Shown: positions 57,684 through 64,000 of the stretch, piece by piece
Numbering within the stretch: the stretch's first letter is position 1
Layout of the letters: each line of letters starts with the position of its first letter
Assembly: GCA_025529335.1 (NCBI GenBank)
Contig: JAMYHX010000045.1
Location: 1 to 64,000 of the forward strand
Length of the DNA: 64,000 bases
Direction: 5' to 3'
From: Rhizopus sp. PT2906
Taxonomy: Eukaryota; Mucoromycota; Mucoromycetes; Mucorales; Rhizopodaceae
The notes under the pieces: generated by a model
Seen by the model: the letters and a program-made list of their open reading frames with translations, nothing else
What the model was told of the DNA's origin: nothing
Databases searched by the model: none
Position numbers and translations under genes: made by a program

Positions 57684-59309
57684 ATGCAAAAACGCATAGA
57701 AACAATCATCAAATATCAAGAGTATGAAGGAAAATTGAATGCAAAGAATGTTTTTGTGAAGGAGATTCCTTTGGAAGATCTCGATAATGGCTGGGAAAAG
57801 AACATAGATATACTTGAGGACTTGTCTGATGAATATATCCATAAACCCTGCACTACCTTGGTGTACAATGATAAAGCACTTGTTGTTGCTAATCATTCAG
57901 AAAGAAACAGCCTGTGCAACTTTCTCAAATCGGAAAAGCCAAAATTTTTAGAGCGTTTGAAGCTTGTTGAAACCATTATTTCTGGGTTGATTTATCTCCA
58001 TTGCCATAACCTTGTCCATTGTAACCTAACATCTTCATGTATTATCTTGGATGAAAATAATACTCCAAAGTTTCGAGGTGCTGGTTTAATTAGAGTTGGA
58101 GCAGATCATGCAGCTAACAACTCAGTTTCTGAAGACGCTGTTCGTTGGATGGCCCCGGAATTGCTCACAGGCAGTCCTCCTTCTTTCAAATCAGACATCT
58201 TTAGCCTTGGAGTTATTCTATGGGAGATATTAGTCGATGGAGACTATCCGTACAAAGAATTGGTAGATAATGCATCCATCAGCAAAATGGTACTTATGGG
58301 TTATCGAAACCTTTTTCCGAAAGATGTGCTTCCAAGTTATAGAAAACTTGTTGAGGACTGCTGGAAAAATGATCCAGATGACCGTCCAGAATCTGTTGAA
58401 CTAATTAGCATTATGCATCTTGTTATGTGTGATATGAAGAAGCAATTGGGTAAAGTAGAAGAATCAGACATGTCAAGCGCTGTAAAACATTTTGGAAAGC
58501 TAAACCATAAGGACCCTGTTAACAACATTTTTGACGTCGCCAAGTATTGCTACAAAATGGGCAAATACAGAAAGGCTATGGCATGGTACGAAATGGCTGC
58601 AGAGAAGGGAAATGCTAATGCTGTTTATGAGATCGCACAAATGTTTATGTATGGGATCACTGTAAAACAAGACTACGATGAAGCAAAGAAGCGTTATGAA
58701 GCAGCCGCTAATATGGGATCCACTGACGCTATTTGCGCTATAGGTCTTATGTATGCTTATGGTCGTGGAGTAGTGCCAAGCAAACAAAAGGCTATAAAGT
58801 ACTTCCAACAGGCAGCTGATATGGGTAGCGCAGTGGCCCTGTATAACATGGCCCTGATTTATAAAACTGGTGAAGATGACGAGGAATACAGTATTGTCAA
58901 GGAAGGCGATGATGTCAAGAAAGACAATCAAAAAGCTTTAGAATACTTAAACAAGGCTTCTGAAATGGGTCTACCTAATGCTGTAGGATTAATTGGCGTT
59001 ATGCATTCTTCTGGTCGTGGTATAGAGCATAGCAATGCAAAAGCCATGAATTGCTTCCAGAAAGCTGCTAGAGGAGGTTGTATTTGGAGTATGTACCACT
59101 TGGGACAGCGGTATTACAAAGGAAATTTTGTATACCAAGACTATGAAGAAGCAATGACATGGTACAAAAAAGCCATAGACAAGTGTCAGTCAGATGCCTT
59201 ATGTAAAATAGATGGAGTATACAAAGTCGCAGTAGATCTTGAGGAGCCTTATCACATGGCACTTAAGAAGTACGATGAAGTCAAAAAAAAAGTCAACCAT
59301 GGTCTATAA
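57684..59309 (+). CDS. Pseudokinase with Sel1-like repeats
   Basis: A single exon encodes 541 residues. Residues about 1-260 are a kinase fold of the TKL type: the later half is well kept (VRWMAPELLTG, SDIFSLGVILWEIL, CWKNDPDDRPES). There is no glycine loop, the HRD motif is HCN (LVHCNLTSSCIIL), and DFG is replaced (KFRGAGLIRV). It is therefore predicted to be catalytically inactive. Residues about 290-530 carry at least five Sel1-type TPR repeats (for example AMAWYEMAAEKGNANAVYEI, AIKYFQQAADMGSAVALYNM), a scaffold for protein binding. Kinase-Sel1 fusions are expanded in Glomeromycotina and Mucoromycotina; their substrates are largely unknown. A signalling adaptor role is inferred. Absence of introns is unusual for the window. 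Confidence 0.88.
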   Translation: MQKRIETIIKYQEYEGKLNAKNVFVKEIPLEDLDNGWEKNIDILEDLSDEYIHKPCTTLVYNDKALVVANHSERNSLCNFLKSEKPKFLERLKLVETIISGLIYLHCHNLVHCNLTSSCIILDENNTPKFRGAGLIRVGADHAANNSVSEDAVRWMAPELLTGSPPSFKSDIFSLGVILWEILVDGDYPYKELVDNASISKMVLMGYRNLFPKDVLPSYRKLVEDCWKNDPDDRPESVELISIMHLVMCDMKKQLGKVEESDMSSAVKHFGKLNHKDPVNNIFDVAKYCYKMGKYRKAMAWYEMAAEKGNANAVYEIAQMFMYGITVKQDYDEAKKRYEAAANMGSTDAICAIGLMYAYGRGVVPSKQKAIKYFQQAADMGSAVALYNMALIYKTGEDDEEYSIVKEGDDVKKDNQKALEYLNKASEMGLPNAVGLIGVMHSSGRGIEHSNAKAMNCFQKAARGGCIWSMYHLGQRYYKGNFVYQDYEEAMTWYKKAIDKCQSDALCKIDGVYKVAVDLEEPYHMALKKYDEVKKKVNHGL

Positions 59310-59559
59310 ACGAACCTTTGATACAACTGAAATAAAGGAATAATACAAAAGCTTTATCATCTTTTCTCTAATTCTTTATTGCTTGAAAAGTAATACGAAA
59401 TATGTGTTAGAGATACTTTTCCCACTTCTACAGTCCAAAAATTAGAAAATACAAGTAGATGGAATGAGCCTGTAATAGTTTATGAACAGAGAAAAGAAAG
59501 AGATTCATGACAAAAAAAAAAGATCTTTATATGCAAGAATAAATGTCAACCAATTACAT
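59310..59559. other. Intergenic
   Basis: Likely 3' UTR of the pseudokinase gene. No feature seen. Confidence 0.45.
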
Positions 59560-60123
59560 CTACAGATTATATATGCTGTGTGCTTAATATGAGATATATA
59601 TTAAGTGTATGACGACCGAGGATGTACTTCTTTAATATAAATGTAGAAAGACGACAGTATCTCCTGAAGAGTGGATAAGAGCATTATCCATTACAGTGTA
59701 ATGCTCTTTAAATTCTTCATGGTTATCTTAGGCATACAAAGTGCTTTTGACAAAGTTAGTATAATGATCAAGATAGTCGAATATTTACAATTTCAAATGA
59801 TGATATTGCATCCCAAAGTCGTAGTTGTCCTTGATCTAGTCTTTGGTACGACTACCTCAACACGAGTCCCTTTATTTGACCATGACTCATGATTTATATC
59901 AAAAGCGACTTCATACATAAGAACATAATTGCTCATGTAATCCATATCCGTCTCTTCTTGCCCGTTTCAAAACCAATTCATAGCACTGTACAATATTATC
60001 AGGGCTTTTTCTCTGAATCGAATGGATTACAGCCATGGCCACTTTGATGAGACAATATACATTTCTGAGTTGCATAAAAGTTTCATTAGTCAAGTTAGTG
60101 CACACTTGGTTAATGTGTAACAC
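59560..60123 (-). pseudogene. Tc1/IS630-type DDE transposase relic
   Basis: On the minus strand, decayed frames give QRKSPDNIVQCYELVLKRAR, then YEVAFDINHESWSNKGTRVE and VVVPKTRSRTTTTLG, matching the first catalytic Asp region of Tc1/IS630 transposases (DEAAFNI...WSKKG). Further on, EEFKEHYTVMDNALIHSSGD matches the second catalytic region (VMDNAPIH). Stops and shifts are frequent and the third catalytic region is lost. No terminal repeats were found. Confidence 0.65.
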
Positions 60124-60448
60124 TAGTTCCTGGGAAAAACCTATCTTTTAGAGCCTGATGATAATAAACTGGTCCTTTTGTTTGGATAGCAGTATGTATG
60201 ATACGCTTGGCTTAATAAAAAACGCACTGAATATATAAAATACATCAGGTGCATCGAACGTAATGTAAAGAATAATAATAAGAATAATCTTACTGCTCAC
60301 ACAAGTAAAGAGATGATCTCAATTTCAGGTACAGACAGCCCAATTAGTGGCGGAAAACCAAATCAAAAAGGAAAGAGAGAAAGAAAGAGGAAGGAAAAAC
60401 TATAGCAACAAAAAAAAAATTCTTTTTTTTTTTCTCTCTTTTTTAGTC
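60124..60448. other. Promoter region of DNM1
   Basis: No gene seen; purine-rich and T-rich tracts precede the ATG at 60449. An in-frame upstream Met (60347) would add a Lys/Arg-rich stretch and is less likely, since Dnm1 proteins start close to the NKLQD motif. Confidence 0.45.
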
Positions 60449-62904
60449 ATGTCTGAAGCAATCATTGGCTTGATCAACAAACTTCAAGATGCTCTTGCGC
60501 TTGTAGGTGGAAGCGACAATCTAGACTTGCCTCAAATAATCACTGTGGGCGAGCAAAGTTCAGGAAAATCGTCTGTTCTCGAGCACATTGTTCAACGCGA
60601 CTTTTTGCCTCGAGGAAGTGGCATTGTTACTCGTAGACCTCTTGTCTTGCAGTTATTCACAGCTTCAGACACAACCGAATATGCAGAATTTCTTCATTTG
60701 CCTCGTCAACGATTTTATGATTTTGAACAGATTAGACAGGAAATTATTAAAGATACCGAAAGGATTGCTGGAGAGAATAAATGCATTTCCAAAACACCCA
60801 TTCGTTTAAAGATGTACTTGAATAACGTTCTCAATCTTACTCTTATCGATCTTCCAGGCTTAACCAAGGTAAAATGATTCCGTGTTTTGTGTAGCAGATA
60901 TTTGACAACTAACGTAACATTGTAGATTCCAATAGGTAACATATAAAGAACCCCCTATTTGTCTATAGTTATTAACAATTCAAAAAGGTGATCAACCAGA
61001 CGATATTGGCACACAGATACAAGATCTTGTCCTGGATTATATCTCAAAGCCTAATAGGTAGAAAATAGACAATATCTTACCTTGAAACAAACAATAACTT
61101 GCATAATCTAGCATCATTTTGGCAGTGACCCCTGCAACAATCGACTTAGCCAACTCCGATAGCTTAAAATTAGCAAGACAAGTGGATCCAGAAGGAAAAC
61201 GTACAATGGGCGTCATCACAAAGTTAGATCTCATGGATGCGGGGACAAATGCGCTCGATGTGCTGACAGGAAAAGTGTTTCCCTTGAAATTAGGATTCGT
61301 TGGCGTTGTCAATCGCAGTCAGCAGGATATTTTGACGAGTAAATCGATGCGTGATGCTATCAATGCAGAACGGCTCTTTTTCCAGAGTCATCCAGCTTAT
61401 AGAAGCATAGCTGATCGTTGTGGGTCGCAATATTTGGCTAGACAATTGAACCATGTATGAAAAAAGTGTTTGCCAAAAAAAAAAAGAAGAAGGAAACTTA
61501 CTTGGATATGTTAGGTCCTTGTGAATCACATCCGTGAAAAACTACCTGAATTGAGAACAAAATTGAGTTCACTCATCGGCCAAACACAGCATGAGCTATC
61601 ACAGTATGGAGAATCAGCATTGTCAGGGTCAATACAACAGGTAGATTAAAATAAGGAAGAAAGAAAAGACACGCTTATTTATCAATATATGTAGAGTTCA
61701 CTCGTTTTGAAACTGTTGACCTTGTTCTCAACTGAATTCGTATCGTCTATTGATGGAACATCATCCGAGATTTCTACCAAAGAGCTTTCAGGAGGAGCAC
61801 GTATCTACTTTATCTTTAGAACCGTTTTCAAGCACGCGCTGGACGCCATCCATCCTTGTGCAAACTTGACAAGTGCAGATATCCGTACGGCCATGCGAAA
61901 CTCAACAGGTCCTCGAGGATCATTATTTGTGCCTGAGTTGGCCTTTGATCTCCTCGTGCGACCTCAAATCAGAATGCTGGAAGCACCCAGTCTACGCTGT
62001 GTCCATCTGGCTTATGAAGAGTTGACCAAGATCTGTCAAACATGTGGCAGTAAGGAGATCACTCGGTTCCCAAAGTTGCATTCCCGATTGGTGGAAGTGG
62101 TGGCTGATCTACTGCAGGAAAGATTGGAACCTACCTTGTCCTATGTGCAGAGTCTTGTATCTATCGAATGCTCGTATATCAACACAAACCATCCCGAATT
62201 TCCTACTGCAGCAGAAGCGCTTAAGCAGCTAGACAAGAAGTATAAAGAACAGGAAAGCAATGAGCGTAAAAAGATGATGCGTCAGTACTTGAACAACGAG
62301 ATCGCTTTAAATAGGACCACTAGGTCCATGTCCATTGCTTCTACTGCGTCAAGTATCTCTACTGTCTCGCATACATCAAAGAACTCGACGATAAATCAAA
62401 TGTGGAATCAGCATCCACATGATAGAACAAACAGTCAAGAAACAGCACAGACTACTCAACCAGTAAGTTGCTATAACGAAGGAAACAGGTACTGATGGTC
62501 GCTAAACTTTTTGTTCTTTTTAGAATGAATCAATCAGTGACATCGATGAAGGATTTAGAAGCAAGAGCACTGAGAAAGAGGAGAGAGAAGTAGAGTTAAT
62601 ACGTATGTCATGTCAAACGTTGATTATTTCATATTAACAATTGTATGTAGGATACTTGATCATATCCTATTTCAATATTGTCAGAAAGTCGATACAGGAT
62701 CTAGTGCCCAAGGCCATTATGCACTTCTTGGTAAACTATACAAAGGAATCTGTACAGAACCGATTAGTGTCTGCGTTATATCGAGAAGAATTCTTTGAAG
62801 AACTATTAAAAGAAGACCCAACCATTGCTTTGGAAAGAGAAAGGTGCAAGACAATGCTGGAAGTATACCGTCAAGCCTCCAATCTGGTGAATGAAGCCTT
62901 GTAG
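60449..62904 (+). CDS. DNM1: Dynamin-related GTPase Dnm1/Drp1 (mitochondrial and peroxisomal fission)
   Basis: Eight exons (60449-60868, 60926-60935, 60988-61057, 61112-61454, 61515-61640, 61695-62462, 62524-62602, 62651-62904) encode 689 residues. The GTPase motifs are GEQSSGKSS, the switch region GIVTRRPLVLQL, DLPGLTK and TKLDLMD. The stalk follows with DIRTAMRNSTGPRGSLF and then a Ser-rich variable insert. The GED is complete (KAIMHFLVNYTKESVQNRL). Motifs such as EFLHLPRQRFYDF and GFVGVVNRSQQDI favour Dnm1 over Vps1. It assembles into rings that divide mitochondria and peroxisomes. Exon 2 is only 10 nt and encodes IPIG with its neighbours, needed for the GDQP loop. Confidence 0.95.
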
Positions 62905-62961
62905 ACACATTTATTGTAAATACTATTAAAAAAAAAAAGAATAACTTGTTGTATACGTTTA

Positions 62962-63816
62962 TTATATTTCTGCATGTAAAAGTACATAATCTCTGGTACT
63001 GCTACCAAACTTTAATACATCCTGTGGCTTCAATTCAATGAAGCGTGTAGTAGGTATTTGTTCTCCATTCAAGAACGTGCCATTTGTTGCTTCGAGATCA
63101 ATAATAAACGGTCTACAAGCTGGCAGTTAGTCTCCTTTTTTTCTTTTTATTTATTTGTTTGCTTTACTTTATCACTTTTCGAAACTTTCCACTTTCATCC
63201 TTTTCGTCTACTTCTCTATATTGAATAACGGCGTGTTGTTTAGAGCAAGAAGGATGATCCACTGGTATGTCTACAACCTACAACTCTGTTAACCATGATT
63301 CTCTCTTTTACTATTTTTGATGTTACCACTCGATCACGTCCTATTAAATAAGAGCTTTGTCTATGAATATGCAGCAAATCTATGTAAATATTAGTAATCA
63401 AGGTTAAGTGTGCCCCATTTGGATCATCCTATACCAATCTGTTCATCCTTCTTAAACACATACAGTCTCCATTTTTTGTCTGGCTTTGCTGCTTCAGGTG
63501 GTTCGTTATATTTGAGCTCTACGCCCTTGACTGTATTGGTTTCTGCTGCCAATTTTCCAGAAAGCCCAAAGTTGGGTCCTTCTCTTTCAGCAGGCTCTTC
63601 TTCTTCTTCCTTTCTGTCGGTACTTGCTCCTCGTCCACCCCATTCGTGTCTCCTTTGACGAGGTGCATCTTTTTGATCAGGACGATGTCGACGACGGGGA
63701 GAAGGAGGAGAGTGTCGTCGGCGTCTGTCGCGAGGCGAACGTGATCTGTTTGGTGATCTTGAACGAGTACGGCGTGGGGATCTTGACCTTTGGTAAGAAC
63801 GTGAAGGTGAGGGCAT
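62962..63816 (-). CDS. FHA-domain splicing factor (SNIP1 / Pml1 type)
   Basis: Four exons (63816-63435, 63379-63327, 63277-63168, 63112-62962) encode 231 residues. The N-terminus is rich in Arg/Ser dipeptides (RSRSPNRSRSPRDRRRR), as in SR-like splicing proteins, then an acidic segment. The FHA domain is complete: YLIGRDRV, DHPSCSKQHAVIQYR, IDLEATNGTFLNGE, and DVLKFGSSTRDYVLLH. The Gly-Arg and Ser-x-x-His phosphopeptide-binding residues are kept. Yeast Pml1 belongs to the RES pre-mRNA retention complex, and human SNIP1 is the orthologue. The 3' end is 57 bp from the end of DNM1, so the two genes converge. The 49-nt second intron was chosen because it restores the FHA core. Confidence 0.92.
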
Positions 63817-64000
63817 CTGACTTGTGTGTGTGAGATGTCAATGAAAAGAAAAAAAATGCAAAGATGACGCTCTTTGAAAAAAGGTTTGTTTGTTTAACTG
63901 AGCCAATAAGCTTTTGAGTATTCATAAGGCATAGGCACTTTAAAGATATAATCAGTCATTGTTGACTGTGGTATATTTCTTTACTATTCCATAAAGTTTA
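63817..64000. other. Upstream region of the FHA gene with a short uORF
   Basis: On the minus strand a 21-codon open frame (63959-63894; MTDYIFKVPMPYEYSKAYWL) lies 77 bases before the start codon of the FHA gene. It could be a regulatory upstream ORF or the first exon of an unrelated gene. The last 40 bases of the window show nothing else. Confidence 0.3.

Noticed and set aside
60347..60448. N-terminal extension of DNM1 from the Met at 60347
   Set aside because: The extension is Lys/Arg/Phe-rich, overlaps homopolymer tracts and is absent from the family; the Met at 60449 fits the conserved start.
63278..63311. A 34-nt second intron in the FHA gene
   Set aside because: A GT at 63326 gives a normal 49-nt intron and rebuilds the conserved GRDRV-VVDIPVDHPSC core, so the short version was dropped.

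Overview
The window looks like nuclear DNA from an early-diverging filamentous fungus of the Mucorales type (Mucoromycota). It is AT-rich. Genes carry many short GT-AG introns, mostly 48-70 nt, often with a CTAAT-like branch point, and the recognisable proteins are fungal or eukaryotic: Rieske protein, Dnm1-type dynamin, Ytp1-like protein, Nim1/Gin4-type kinase, carboxypeptidase Y-type protease. I saw no tRNA, rRNA or CRISPR array. All gene models below were spliced by eye; every multi-exon model closes to a whole number of codons.

Layout. 1-5.8 kb: a two-finger C2H2 regulator, then a decayed stretch holding a LINE relic between 23-bp inverted repeats. 6.6-16.9 kb: a plus-strand run of a Nim1/Gin4-like kinase, a zinc alcohol dehydrogenase, mitochondrial ribosomal protein bL21, sphingosine-1-phosphate lyase and a serine carboxypeptidase. 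17-24 kb: an uncharacterised broken gene, a SAMHD1-type dNTPase and a secreted pepsin-like protease. 24.1-27.1 kb: the Rieske protein and a Ytp1-like membrane protein.

27.3-36.6 kb is an accessory block. Two almost identical arsenite-exporter genes (ACR3) lie as inverted arms of about 1.3 kb around a spacer containing Mutator-like transposase relics and a zeta-class GST-like gene. The right copy sits 40 bp upstream of a Cys-rich bZIP regulator, which resembles an arsenic-response cluster.

36.6-54.8 kb is the outstanding feature: one minus-strand gene of nine exons (one exon is 9.1 kb) for a predicted 5885-residue protein. It has ten tandem beta-trefoil lectin-like domains, then about 3600 residues of helical repeats (about 19 Trp-containing units) punctuated by Ala/Gly-rich hydrophobic segments followed mostly by His/Lys-rich tails, and ends in a HAD-like domain whose catalytic motifs are mostly lost. 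I know of no described protein with this architecture.

54.8-64 kb: a long upstream region, a possible broken secreted-protein gene, a pseudokinase-Sel1 protein, a Tc1/IS630-type transposase relic, DNM1 and an FHA-domain (SNIP1/Pml1-type) splicing factor.
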